64,000 nt of DNA from Streptomyces sp. Tue6028 (GCF_002300165.1 NZ_MLCE01000019.1:186001-250000), one strand, 5' to 3'. Shown: positions 8,654 to 18,593, counted from the first letter of the stretch. Program-made: numbers and translations. The notes: generated by a model from the sequence alone, not told the origin.

Positions 8654-8689
8654 CCGAGGGCGGCACCCTGGAAAGGGTGCCGCCCTCGG
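8654..8689 (-). terminator. groEL2 terminator
   Basis: A 16-bp perfect stem with a GGAA loop (8654-8669 with 8674-8689) lies about 30 bp past the groEL2 stop. No U-tract follows, which is common in Streptomyces. Confidence 0.75.
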
Positions 8690-8718
8690 TACGAAGGACG
8701 GTGATCGACCGGGGTCGA

Positions 8719-10341
<1,623 letters not shown>

Positions 10342-10469
10342 GTGAAGTGGTCCTCCCGGACTGGGGTGGAAAGCTCACAGGACCGCGCTGGCGCCCGCGA
10401 CGGACGGCCTGCCTGCCTCGTGGTTCCTTGCCCCACCCGGCCTGCGGGCCTCACCGACCCGGTCCTTCA

Positions 10470-10532
10470 TTGTCACTCTCACCTTCAGAGTGCTAACGCC
10501 AATGATTAGCACTCGCCCCTGTCGAGTGCAAG
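10470..10532 (-). promoter_or_regulatory. groEL2 promoter with two adjacent CIRCE elements
   Basis: Reading the + strand: TTGTCACTC-N9-GAGTGCTAA (10470-10496) and TTAGCACTC-N9-GAGTGCAAG (10506-10532), 9 bp apart. Each resembles the HrcA operator TTAGCACTC-N9-GAGTGCTAA with one imperfect half. On the minus strand TTGCAC (10526-10531) and TAATCA (10503-10508) are 17 bp apart and form a plausible promoter lying inside the operators, giving an untranslated leader of about 155 nt. Confidence 0.8.
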
Positions 10533-10610
10533 CGGCTCCAGCGGATCCCCAGGTGAACACAGGGGCGCACGGGAGCGGACCACGCGACGGCCCCGGACCG
10601 CGGACAGACC

Positions 10611-10645
10611 GAAGGGCTCGTACCCCATGGGGATACGAGCCCTTC
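10611..10645. terminator. terminator of the cold-shock gene
   Basis: Stem GAAGGGCTCGTA (10611-10622) pairs with 10634-10645, extended by an inner CCCC/GGGG with a bulge. It starts about 30 bp past the cold-shock stop (minus strand). Confidence 0.75.
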
Positions 10646-10675
10646 GTCACGTCGAACAATCAGTCGGCGCGTGCT

Positions 10676-10882
10676 TCAGCCGGCAGCCAAACGGACCATG
10701 TCCGCCTGCGGCCCCTTCTGACCCTGCGAGATCTCGAACTCGACCCGCTGGCCCTCTTCAAGGGTGCGGTAGCCGTCCATCTGAATCGCGCTGTAGTGGA
10801 CGAATACATCCGCACCACCGTCGACCGCGATGAAGCCGTACCCCTTCTCCGCGTTGAACCACTTGACGGTGCCCTGAGCCAT
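10676..10882 (-). CDS. cold-shock domain protein
   Basis: 68 residues, one complete cold-shock domain. RNP1-like KWFNAEKGYGFI and RNP2-like DVFVHYSAI, the single-stranded nucleic-acid contacts, are intact. It begins MAQGTVKWF. ATG 10882 follows a GGGGAG ribosome site. The family binds RNA or single-stranded DNA and acts as an RNA chaperone. In S. coelicolor a related cold-shock gene is also next to groEL2. Confidence 0.92.
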   Translation of the reverse strand: MAQGTVKWFNAEKGYGFIAVDGGADVFVHYSAIQMDGYRTLEEGQRVEFEISQGQKGPQADMVRLAAG

Positions 10883-11378
10883 GCCTAACTCCCCTATTAC
10901 TGGCCCTTGCACAGATCCACACTTCGCGGATCCGGGTCAGACCTCACCCCCCAACGGTTGGGGGTGTGCGCCGGAACGCGTCGACCGCGGCTGAATGTAT
11001 CTGCCCAACTGCCGTCTGCAACAGGTCAATCGGACGAGAATTCTGGGCATGGCCGATCGGGAATATGCGGAGAATGTGCGAAGATTCAGGGCAAGTCGGG
11101 CCCCGTAAATGCCATAAACGGCTCAAAAAGGCGGGGCACTTTGGCTACTTCTTGTCGGGTGCCGCACAGGTACTCATATGCGTCCGGCATGAAATGCCAA
11201 GCGGGTTCCCCAACTGTACCGTGCTCAACCATGCAGAATTGCCCCCTCCGTTTCTCTCACGGAGGGGGCAATTCGATGAACTCTCGGTGATGGGCATTAC
11301 CCTCGGTAACGATCTCACTCCCGGTGACGGCCGTCCGCGGGCCTCGCGCCCGGCGGCCGGCACGTCACCGCTCGGGTG
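10883..11378. other. 496-bp gap with no convincing gene
   Basis: Region between the cold-shock gene start and the MoaD-like stop, with lower GC patches than its neighbours. Open frames across it lack Streptomyces codon bias. The right part contains a strong hairpin (11236-11274). The left part should hold the cold-shock promoter and 5' leader; no clear -35/-10 pair was picked out. Confidence 0.5.
11236..11274. terminator. 15-bp perfect hairpin, probable terminator of thrC-moaD
   Basis: GAATTGCCCCCTCCG (11236-11250) pairs perfectly with 11260-11274 around a 9-nt loop (11251-11259). It is about 105 bp past the MoaD-like stop on the minus strand, rather far for a terminator. It could also be a stable element of an unannotated small RNA. 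Confidence 0.5.
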
Positions 11379-11654
11379 TCAGCCTCCGGCGACGGCCGGG
11401 ATGATCGAGACGCCCGCACCGTCCGGCGTCGCCGTCTCGAGACCCTGCTCGAACCGCACGTCGTCGTCGTTGACATAGACGTTGACGAAGCGGCGCAGCT
11501 TGCCCTGGTCGTCCAGGACGCGCGCGGAGATGCCCGTGTGGTTCTTCTCCAGGTCGGCGATGACCTCGGCGAGGGTCGCGCCCTCGGCGCTCACCTCGGC
11601 CAGGCCGCCGGTGTAGGTGCGCAGGATGGTGGGGATGCGGACGTTGACGCTCAT
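11379..11654 (-). CDS. MoaD/ThiS-family sulfur carrier protein
   Basis: 91 residues, a ubiquitin-like beta-grasp fold. It has MSVNVRIPTILRTYTGG at the start, FVNVYVNDDDVRF in the core, and ends in a di-glycine (IIPAVAGG), which is adenylated and thiocarboxylated in this family. The ATG overlaps the threonine synthase stop by four bases (ATGA), so translation is coupled. The closest known logic is CysO of Mycobacterium, which donates sulfur to a PLP enzyme (CysM). Whether this one serves the adjacent threonine synthase paralogue, molybdopterin or another pathway is not shown. Confidence 0.85.
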   Translation of the reverse strand: MSVNVRIPTILRTYTGGLAEVSAEGATLAEVIADLEKNHTGISARVLDDQGKLRRFVNVYVNDDDVRFEQGLETATPDGAGVSIIPAVAGG

Positions 11655-12937
11655 GATGCGAGGCCAGCCTCTCGGAAGGAGTCCAGGTTCGGGCGGATGG
11701 TCGCGGTCAGGCCGGTGTCCGAGGCCACCGCGTCCAGGGTCTTGAGGCCGTCGCCGGTGTTCAGCACGACCGTGGTCAGGGCCGGGTCGAGCAGACCGTT
11801 CTCGATCAGCTTGCGGGTGACGCCGACGGTCACACCACCGGCCGTCTCCGCGAAGATGCCCTCGGTGCGCGCCAGCAGCTTGATCGCGTCGACGATCTGC
11901 TCGTCGTTCACGTCCTCCACCGCACCACCGGTGCGCCGCGCGATGTCGAGCACGTACGGGCCGTCGGCCGGGTTGCCGATGGCCAGCGACTTGGCGATGG
12001 TGTCCGGCTTCTGCGGGCGGACGACGTCCTGCCCGGCCTTGTAGGCGACGGAGACCGGCGAGCAGCCCTCGGCCTGGGCGCCGAAGATCTTGTACGGCTT
12101 GTCCTCGACGAGGCCGAGCTTGATCAGCTCCTGGAGACCCTTGTCGATCTTCGTGAGCTGGGAGCCGGAGGCGATCGGGACGACCAGCTGGTCCGGGAGC
12201 TTCCAGCCGAGCTGCTCGCAGATCTCGTACGCGAGGGTCTTGGAGCCCTCCGCGTAGTACGGGCGCAGGTTGACGTTGACGAAGCCCCAACCCTCGCCGG
12301 CCGGGTCGCCGATCAGCTCGGAGCAGAAGCGGTTCACGTCGTCGTAGTTGCCCTGGATGCCGACGAGTTCGCCGCCGTAGACCGCGGCCATGACGACCTT
12401 GCCCTGCTCCAGGTCGTGCGGGATGAACACGCAGGAGCGGAAGCCGGCACGGGCCGCGGCGGCGCCGACGGCGCCGGCGAGGTTGCCGGTGGAGGAGCAG
12501 GACAGGGTGGTGAAGCCGAAGGCGCGGGCGGCCTCCAGGGCCTGCGCGACGACGCGGTCCTTGAAGGAGTGCGTCGGGTTGCCGGAGTCGTCCTTCACGT
12601 AGAGGCCGCCGGTCACGCCCAGTTCGCGGGCGAGGTTGTCGGCCTTGACGAGCTTGGTCCAGCCGGGGTTGATGTTCGGCTTCTCGGCGACGTCCGCGGG
12701 GACGGGCAGCAGGGGGGCGTAGCGCCAGATGTTCGCGGGGCCCGCTTCGATGCGCTTGCGGAGTTCTTCGGTGTCGTAGGCCGAGTAGTCGTACGCGATC
12801 TCCAGCGGGCCGAAACACTCCTCGCAGGCGAAGACCGGGCCGAGGGGCACGCGGTGGCCGCACTCCCGGCACGAGAGGGCGGCGGCGGGACCGAGGTCGA
12901 CGGAGTTCGTGGTGGTTGCAACTGTCTGCGCAGCCAT
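11651..12937 (-). CDS. thrC: threonine synthase-like PLP enzyme
   Basis: 428 residues. Threonine synthase converts O-phosphohomoserine to threonine and phosphate using PLP. The PLP lysine lies in THSFKDRV. An N-terminal zinc-ribbon of four Cys (C23, C26, C38, C41) precedes the catalytic domain, as in actinobacterial and archaeal forms. ATG 12937 is used. No hom or thrB is adjacent, and many Streptomyces have another thrC with those genes, so this may be a paralogue. The tight coupling to a sulfur-carrier gene makes a sulfur-transfer side role worth considering. Confidence 0.85.
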   Translation of the reverse strand: MAAQTVATTTNSVDLGPAAALSCRECGHRVPLGPVFACEECFGPLEIAYDYSAYDTEELRKRIEAGPANIWRYAPLLPVPADVAEKPNINPGWTKLVKADNLARELGVTGGLYVKDDSGNPTHSFKDRVVAQALEAARAFGFTTLSCSSTGNLAGAVGAAAARAGFRSCVFIPHDLEQGKVVMAAVYGGELVGIQGNYDDVNRFCSELIGDPAGEGWGFVNVNLRPYYAEGSKTLAYEICEQLGWKLPDQLVVPIASGSQLTKIDKGLQELIKLGLVEDKPYKIFGAQAEGCSPVSVAYKAGQDVVRPQKPDTIAKSLAIGNPADGPYVLDIARRTGGAVEDVNDEQIVDAIKLLARTEGIFAETAGGVTVGVTRKLIENGLLDPALTTVVLNTGDGLKTLDAVASDTGLTATIRPNLDSFREAGLAS

Positions 12938-13317
12938 GGAGGCGAGGCCCTTTCTCCTCATCTTCCTCACGACGCATCTCGCCGTGAGACGGATTTGGCA
13001 CCTTCCCAAGCCGGGAGCCTCGCGGTGCGATCGAGACGTCGATCGGTACGAGACCGGCTGGAGGGTTGCCGGGGCTTCATCGGGCCGTATCCCTCTGCCC
13101 CTCTGGATGAGCGGTATTTGATTGTTTGACTGTTGAACTGCTTACGCGCCGACGATCCAGGACATGCGATGGTCATGCGCGTTGTTCAAGACTGTAACCG
13201 ACGGCCAGGACAGTTGAACCAGTCGTCCGAACCGCGAGACGGCCCTAGCCGATCAGCCGCTGCCACGGCGGGCATGCCGATGAGAGCATGTGATCAAACA
13301 GTGAGGAGCCGCAGACT
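12938..13317. other. 380-bp divergent intergenic region, thrC / gpgS
   Basis: No gene is supported. It must hold the promoters of the two divergent genes. The middle (about 13,110-13,200) is richer in A and T (TTGATTGTTTGACTG, TTGTTCAAGACTGTAAC) and is the likely promoter zone, but no pair of boxes stands out. Confidence 0.4.
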
Positions 13318-14289
13318 GTGCTGGAAGAAGTTGAGCGCTGGCTGGGCACACGCTCCTGGTCCGTGTCCGATCGCCCGCTCCACAAGCTCATGGCCGCGAA
13401 ACGCGCCACCGGTTCGACGGTCAGCGTGGTCCTGCCCGCCCTCGACGAGGAGGAGACGGTCGGCGACATCGTCGCGATCATCCGCCACGACCTGATGGAA
13501 CAGGTCCCCCTCGTCGACGAGATCGTCGTCGTCGACTCGGGCTCCACGGACCGCACCTCCGAGGTCGCCGCCGCCGCGGGCGCGCGGGTCGTGCACCGCG
13601 ACGACATCCTGCCGCGCATCCCGGCCGTGCCCGGCAAGGGCGAGGTGCTGTGGCGGTCGCTGCTCGTGACGAGCGGGGACATCATCTGCTTCATCGACGC
13701 CGATCTGAAGGAGTTCTCCTCGGACTTCGTCACCGGAATCGTCGGCCCGCTGCTCACCGAACCGGGTGTGGACCTCGTCAAGGCCATGTACGACCGGCCG
13801 CTGACCGTGTCCGACGGTTCCGCGTCCGGCGCGACGGCGGCCGGCCAGGGCGGCCGTGTCACCGAGCTCATGGCCCGCCCCCTGCTCAACATGCACTGGC
13901 CGCAGCTCGCGGGCTTCGTCCAGCCGCTGGGCGGCGAGTACGCGGCCCGCCGCTCCCTGCTCGAACAGCTGCCGTTCCCCGTCGGGTACGGCGTCGAACT
14001 GGGCATGCTCGTCGACGCGCTGCACCTGGTGGGCCTGGACGCCCTGGCCCAGGTCGACGTCGGCGTCCGCAAGCACCGCCACCAGGACGGCCAGGCGCTC
14101 GGCCGGATGGCCGCCGCCATCTACCGCACCGCACAGCTCCGGCTGGCCCGCGGGCACCTCGTCCGCCCGGCCCTCACCCAGTTCGAGCGGGGCGAGGACG
14201 GCTTCGAGCCGCGCACCTACTCCGTCGACACCGAGGAGCGGCCACCGATGGCGGACATCGCCGAATACCAGTCACGCAAAGTGGCATAG
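13318..14289 (+). CDS. gpgS: glucosyl-3-phosphoglycerate synthase
   Basis: 323 residues, a GT-A glycosyltransferase of family GT81. It joins glucose from an NDP-glucose to 3-phosphoglycerate, the first step to glucosylglycerate and methylglucose lipopolysaccharide-type compounds. Matches to mycobacterial GpgS include VSVVLPALDEEETV, EIVVVDSGSTDRT, PGKGEVLWRSL, the metal-binding FIDADL, and GGRVTELMARPLL...LQPLGGEYA-like segments. GTG 13318 follows GAGGAG. The downstream otsA suggests a compatible-solute or storage-sugar block. Confidence 0.9.
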   Translation: MLEEVERWLGTRSWSVSDRPLHKLMAAKRATGSTVSVVLPALDEEETVGDIVAIIRHDLMEQVPLVDEIVVVDSGSTDRTSEVAAAAGARVVHRDDILPRIPAVPGKGEVLWRSLLVTSGDIICFIDADLKEFSSDFVTGIVGPLLTEPGVDLVKAMYDRPLTVSDGSASGATAAGQGGRVTELMARPLLNMHWPQLAGFVQPLGGEYAARRSLLEQLPFPVGYGVELGMLVDALHLVGLDALAQVDVGVRKHRHQDGQALGRMAAAIYRTAQLRLARGHLVRPALTQFERGEDGFEPRTYSVDTEERPPMADIAEYQSRKVA

Positions 14290-14397
14290 CCCCGGTCTGC
14301 GAAAACACGGAGTGACCGACTCCGCCGGTCGTATACGGCCTGTTCGTACCGTCGTCCGTACGTTTGAGCGTTTCCGGGCCGGGCTAGGTTGAGGCGT

Positions 14398-15891
14398 ATG
14401 GCTTCCACGGCTTCTGCGCAGGGCGCTGCCCACCGCATTCTCGTCGCGTCCAACCGCGGCCCGGTCTCGTACGAGGTGCGCGAGGACGGTTCGCTGCACG
14501 CCCGGCGGGGAGGCGGCGGGCTGGTCTCCGGCCTCTCCGCGATCGGTCCGGACGCGGGCGCCCTGTGGGTGTGCTCGGCGCTCGGCGACGGCGACCGCGA
14601 GGCGGTGCGCCGCGGGGTCGCCGAGGAGGGCGTGCGCATGCTCGACATCGACGCCGAGGTGCACGCCGACGCCTACAACGGCATCGCGAACTCGGTCCTC
14701 TGGTTCGTGCACCACATGCTCTACCAGACGCCCCTGGAGCCGGTCTTCGACGCGGAGTTCCGGCGCCGGTGGGCCGCCTACGAGACGTACAACCGCGCGT
14801 TCGCCGAGGCCCTGGCCGACGACGCGGCCGAGGGTGCCGTGGTGATCGTGCAGGACTACCACCTGTGCCTGGTGCCCGGCATGCTGCGCGAGCTGCGCCC
14901 GGACCTGCGCATCGGCCACTTCTCGCACACGCCCTGGGCCCCGCCGGAGTACTTCCGGATGCTGCCGGACGACATCCGCGCGCAGCTGGTGTGGGGCATG
15001 CTCGGCGCCGACCGGCTCGGCTTCCTCACCTGGCGCTGGGCCCACGCCTTCATGATCTGCGCCGGACAGACCGACGGCGAGCGGATCTTCCCCAGCTGGC
15101 CGAGCGGCGACCCGCGCAGGGCCGTCGATCACACCCCGACCGGCCGCGCCCCGCTGCGGTCCACCGAGATCGGTGTGCACGGCCTCGGCGCGGACGCGGA
15201 CTTCCTGCGCCGGCGCGCGCACGAACCGGACGTCGACGAGCGGATGGCCGCGCTGCGCGAGCAGATCGGCGAGGGTCGCAGGACCATCGTGCGGGTCGAC
15301 CGGACCGAACTGTCGAAGAACATCGTGCGCGGACTGCTGGCGTACCGGCAGCTGCTCGACGACCACCCCGAGTGGCACGAGCGCGTGGTGCACGTCGCCT
15401 TCGCGTACCCCTCGCGCCAGGACCTGGCCGTCTACCGCGACTACACCGCCGAGGTGCAGCGGCTCGCCGAGGAGATCAACTCCCGGTACGGGAAGCCGGG
15501 ATGGACCCCGGTCGTGCTGCACGTCAAGGACGACTTCGCCCGGTCGCTGGCCGCCTACCGGCTCGCCGACGTGGCCCTCGTCAACCCGATCCGCGACGGC
15601 ATGAACCTCGTCGCCAAGGAGGTCCCCGTCGTCTCCGACGAGGGCTGCGCGCTGGTGCTGTCCCGGGAGGCCGGCGCCTTCGAGGAGCTGCGCGAGGACG
15701 CGATCGAGATCAATCCTTTCGACGTGACCGGCACCGCGCGGGCGCTGCACGAGGCGCTGACCATGCCGGCCCACGAGCGGGCGGAGCGCACCAAGCGGCT
15801 GGCCGCCGCGGCGACCGCGCTGCCGCCCTCCCGGTGGTTCCTGGAGCAGCTGCACGCGCTGGAGGCACTCGGCGGCACTCAGCCGAGCTGA
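14398..15891 (+). CDS. otsA: trehalose-6-phosphate synthase
   Basis: 497 residues, family GT20. It makes trehalose-6-phosphate from an NDP-glucose and glucose-6-phosphate; the S. venezuelae enzyme has been reported to use GDP-glucose. Conserved pieces are LVASNRGPVSY at the N-terminus, QDYHL, the phosphate/nucleotide-binding RVDRTELSKNI and RDGMNLVAKE. ATG 14398 follows GAGG. Its 3' end overlaps the 3' end of convergent otsB by 13 bp. The mid-region DRLGFLTWRWAHAF differs from the E. coli LVGFQT segment but is in register. Confidence 0.9.
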   Translation: MASTASAQGAAHRILVASNRGPVSYEVREDGSLHARRGGGGLVSGLSAIGPDAGALWVCSALGDGDREAVRRGVAEEGVRMLDIDAEVHADAYNGIANSVLWFVHHMLYQTPLEPVFDAEFRRRWAAYETYNRAFAEALADDAAEGAVVIVQDYHLCLVPGMLRELRPDLRIGHFSHTPWAPPEYFRMLPDDIRAQLVWGMLGADRLGFLTWRWAHAFMICAGQTDGERIFPSWPSGDPRRAVDHTPTGRAPLRSTEIGVHGLGADADFLRRRAHEPDVDERMAALREQIGEGRRTIVRVDRTELSKNIVRGLLAYRQLLDDHPEWHERVVHVAFAYPSRQDLAVYRDYTAEVQRLAEEINSRYGKPGWTPVVLHVKDDFARSLAAYRLADVALVNPIRDGMNLVAKEVPVVSDEGCALVLSREAGAFEELREDAIEINPFDVTGTARALHEALTMPAHERAERTKRLAAAATALPPSRWFLEQLHALEALGGTQPS

Positions 15892-16733
15892 GCCGCCAGC
15901 GCCGCCAGCAGACGTACGACGCCGCCCGGGCCGTCCACCACCGTGTCGGACCGGTCGGCCAGTTCGGCGACCTCTGAACTGCCGCTGCACACGAGAAGGC
16001 CGGGGACGCCGTCGGAGCGGAGCTTGTCGACCGCGGCGAACGCCGGGAGGTCGCCCAGGTCGTCACCCGCGTACAGGACGGACTCGGCGCCGATCTCACG
16101 GGCGTACTCCAGGAGCGCGACACCCTTGTCCATGCCCGGCGGGCGCAACTCCAGGACCATGCGGCCCGGTTCGACGATCAGGCCGTGCCGGGTCGCCAGG
16201 TCGGTCAGCGGCTCGCGCAGGGCCTCGAACGCGGCCTGCGGATCGCTCGCGCGGCGGGTGTGCACGGCGACGGCGCGGCCCTTCTCCTCGATCCAGGTGC
16301 CCTGCCAGGCGCCGACCCTGTCGAGCACCCCGGGCAGCTCGGCCCGGACGGCGGCGACGCCGGGGTGCGGTGCGGGGGCGGTGACCGTGCCGCTCACCGC
16401 GTCCCAGCGCTCCGCGCCGTAGTGGCCGAGGACCACCAGGTGCTCCAGGCCCGGCACGTCCGCGAAGCCGCCCTTGCGGACCGCGACCCCGGCCGGGCGG
16501 CCCGTGATCACGGCGACGGAGGCGACCTTGGGGGCGAGCGCCGCGAGCGCGGGGACCGCGTCCGGGTGGGCGCGGGCCTGGTCCGGGTCGGGGACGATCG
16601 GGGCGAGTGTCCCGTCGAAGTCGAGGGCGATCACGGCCCGGTCGGGCCGGGCGAGGATGGCGTCGAGGCCGTCGCGTCCCGCGGGGGTCGCGGGCGTCGG
16701 CAAGGAGTCCGGGGATTCCGTAGGGCTGCCCAT
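15879..16733 (-). CDS. otsB: trehalose-6-phosphate phosphatase
   Basis: 284 residues, a HAD-superfamily phosphatase that converts trehalose-6-phosphate to trehalose. Motif I is ALDFDGTL with nucleophile Asp38 and general acid Asp40. Motif II is VITGRP, and the C-terminal motif is YAGDDLGDLPAF. It is encoded on the strand opposite otsA and the two stop regions overlap by 13 bp, so they cannot share a transcript. It follows the DUF3263 gene in the same direction. Confidence 0.92.
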   Translation of the reverse strand: MGSPTESPDSLPTPATPAGRDGLDAILARPDRAVIALDFDGTLAPIVPDPDQARAHPDAVPALAALAPKVASVAVITGRPAGVAVRKGGFADVPGLEHLVVLGHYGAERWDAVSGTVTAPAPHPGVAAVRAELPGVLDRVGAWQGTWIEEKGRAVAVHTRRASDPQAAFEALREPLTDLATRHGLIVEPGRMVLELRPPGMDKGVALLEYAREIGAESVLYAGDDLGDLPAFAAVDKLRSDGVPGLLVCSGSSEVAELADRSDTVVDGPGGVVRLLAALAAQLG

Positions 16734-16782
16734 GGGACGACCCTATCCACGGACGGGCGGGCTCACCCATGGCTGATCGCGA

Positions 16783-16866
16783 CACGTCCGCCCCGGGCCC
16801 GGCCGTCGCGCCCCCCCACGTCCGCCCCCGGGCCCGGCCGTCGCGCCCCTCCCCACGTCCGCCCGC
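16783..16866. repeat. GC-rich tandem repeat upstream of otsB
   Basis: A unit of about 34 bp beginning CACGTCCGCCC starts at 16783 and 16817, with a truncated third copy at 16854. It lies between otsB and the DUF3263 gene and is not coding in a convincing frame. Confidence 0.6.
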
Positions 16867-16915
16867 GGACCGGGGCCACGACCACCGGGGTCCTGTCCGG
16901 GCCGGGCCCGCGGGT

Positions 16916-17152
16916 TCAGCGCTCCGAGCGGCGGGAATCGCGCACCCGGCGGAGCCGGTTCACCGTGACCGGGTCGTGGGCCAGGGCGCGGGGGTCGTCC
17001 AGGAGGGCGTTGAGCAGCTGGTAGTAACGGACCGGGGCCAGGCCCAGCTGCTCCCGCACCGCCCGCTCCTTCGCGCCGGGACCGGAGAAACCGCGCCGCT
17101 CCATGGCGAGAATTCCCCGCTCGCGGGCGCTGAGCTCATCCATGCCGTCCAT
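16916..17152 (-). CDS. DUF3263 protein
   Basis: 78 residues with the DUF3263 pattern: LSARERGILAMERR, GAKERAVREQLGL, RYYQLLNALLDDP and VNRLRRVR. It looks like a small helix-turn-helix protein; function is unknown. Two starts are possible, ATG 17152 and ATG 17143; neither has a strong ribosome site. It sits 46 bp after the sugar-binding protein gene, in the same direction. Confidence 0.75.
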   Translation of the reverse strand: MDGMDELSARERGILAMERRGFSGPGAKERAVREQLGLAPVRYYQLLNALLDDPRALAHDPVTVNRLRRVRDSRRSER

Positions 17153-17198
17153 GCACAGCACCGTAGCCCCCGGCGCCGACACCGCCGGGGGATTGTGC

Positions 17199-18476
17199 CT
17201 AGCCCTGGCTCTGTGCCGCGCTGTCGGCCGTGGTCGCGGCGATCTGGAGCGAGCCGAGGATTCCGGCCGGGCTGCCCCCGGGGCTCACGGCCTTGGCGAT
17301 CTGCTTCTTCACATCGGCGCTGACACCGGCCCAGGAGGTCTTGCCGACCGGGTAGAGCACGGCGGTGGGGAGCTCCTCCAGGAAGGGGGCGAGATCCGCG
17401 TCGTCCTTGTCCGCGGCCATGGCGTCGGACGCGGACGAGGTCACCGGCAGCAGGTCGTACTCGTGGGAGAAGGCGAGCACGTTCTTGTCGTCGTAGACGT
17501 AGTCGAGGAAGTCGCCGACCTGCTCGCCGTGGCCGTTCTTCTTGAAGGCCATCATCCAGTCGGCGACGCCCATGGTGGCCTTGGCCCTGCCGTCGACGCC
17601 GGGCATCGGCACCATGCCGAACTTCACGCCCTTCGCGGCGGCCGTCTTCATCAGCGTGGGGTGCCCGCTGAGCATGCCGACCTCACCGCGGGTGAAGGCC
17701 GCGAACGCGTCCGCGCGGTTCAGCTTGGCAGGTGCGACGGGTCCGGTCAGGTCCTTGCCGACCAGTTCGTCCTTGAGCCAGTCGAACGTGGAGACGTTCT
17801 GGGGGGAGTCGATGGAGTACGTGCCGACGTCGTCGGTGTAGCCGTCGCCGCCGCTCAGCAGCCACTGCATCGTCTCGGCCTGCGCCTCCTCGGGGCCGAG
17901 GGGCAGCGCGTACGGGAACTTCACGCCCTTGGCCTTGAGCGCCCTCGCGTCGGCCGCGAGCTCGTCCCAGGTCTCCGGGGGCGTGAGGCCGGCCTGCGAG
18001 AACAGCGTCTTGTTGTAGAAGAGCAGGCGCGTGGAGGCCGCGAAGGGCATGCCGTACTGGGTCCGGTCCATCTCGCCCGCGTCGGTGAGCTGCGACTCGA
18101 AGTTGGCCTGGACGGGTATGGAGAGCACGTCGTCGACCTTGTACAGCTGCCCCTTGGCGGCGTAGTCGGCGTACGCGCCGATCTGTGCCATGTCGGGCGC
18201 GTGGCCCGCCGCGACCATCTCCTTGACCTTGCGGTCCACGTCGGTCCAGGGGTAGATGCTGACCTCCACCTGGACCCCCGGGTGGCCGGCCTCGTACGCG
18301 TCGACCAGCTTGTCCCAGTACTTCTGGGAACTGTTGGCCTTGGAGTCGCCGTAGTCGGCGGCCACCAGTCTGAGCGTGACGTCCGAGGAGCCGCCCGGGC
18401 CGCCGCAGCCCGCGAGGGTCGCCGTCATGCCCAGGGCGGACGCCACCGCGATCAGTCCTGTCCTACGCCGCTGCAC
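17199..18476 (-). CDS. ABC sugar-binding lipoprotein
   Basis: 425 residues, solute-binding protein family 1. A signal peptide ends in the lipobox LAGC with Cys24, so it should be lipid-anchored outside the membrane. Family segments include YEAGHPGVQVEV, PDMAQIGAYADYA, LLFYNKTLFSQAGL, PPETWDEL and AAFTRGEVGML. The permease genes expected beside it are missing; it may use permeases elsewhere and the shared ATPase MsiK, encoded at 47,985. GTG 18476 follows GGGGAGAG. It diverges from nagKA across two DasR-type sites, so an amino-sugar ligand is likely. Confidence 0.85.
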   Translation of the reverse strand: MQRRRTGLIAVASALGMTATLAGCGGPGGSSDVTLRLVAADYGDSKANSSQKYWDKLVDAYEAGHPGVQVEVSIYPWTDVDRKVKEMVAAGHAPDMAQIGAYADYAAKGQLYKVDDVLSIPVQANFESQLTDAGEMDRTQYGMPFAASTRLLFYNKTLFSQAGLTPPETWDELAADARALKAKGVKFPYALPLGPEEAQAETMQWLLSGGDGYTDDVGTYSIDSPQNVSTFDWLKDELVGKDLTGPVAPAKLNRADAFAAFTRGEVGMLSGHPTLMKTAAAKGVKFGMVPMPGVDGRAKATMGVADWMMAFKKNGHGEQVGDFLDYVYDDKNVLAFSHEYDLLPVTSSASDAMAADKDDADLAPFLEELPTAVLYPVGKTSWAGVSADVKKQIAKAVSPGGSPAGILGSLQIAATTADSAAQSQG

Positions 18477-18559
18477 TGCGTTGCTCTCCCCGACCCCGGG
18501 GCCGTCGCCGGCCCTCGCTTTGCTTCTGCGTCCGTTGCATCCGTCTCGGAATGCGGATA

Positions 18560-18575
18560 CAAGGTCTACACCACG
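18560..18575. promoter_or_regulatory. weak DasR (dre)-like site
   Basis: GGTCTACACC (18563-18572) matches 9 of 10 core positions of the dre palindrome GGTCTAGACC; flanks are poorer (11 of 16 overall). Its centre is 18 bp from the second site. Confidence 0.5.
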
Positions 18576-18577
18576 TG

Positions 18578-18593
18578 AGTGGACTAGACCTCT
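18578..18593. promoter_or_regulatory. DasR-responsive element (dre)
   Basis: AGTGGACTAGACCTCT matches 14 of 16 positions of the dre consensus AGTGGTCTAGACCACT. It lies 28 bp before nagK and about 100 bp before the divergent sugar-binding lipoprotein, so DasR, a GntR-family repressor released by amino-sugar phosphates, should control both directions. A dre at the nagKA promoter is known in S. coelicolor. Confidence 0.8.

Noticed and set aside
10966..11478. Possible small gene in the cold-shock/moaD gap
   Set aside because: Codon use is not Streptomyces-like, no ribosome site, and it runs through the strong hairpin and into moaD antisense.
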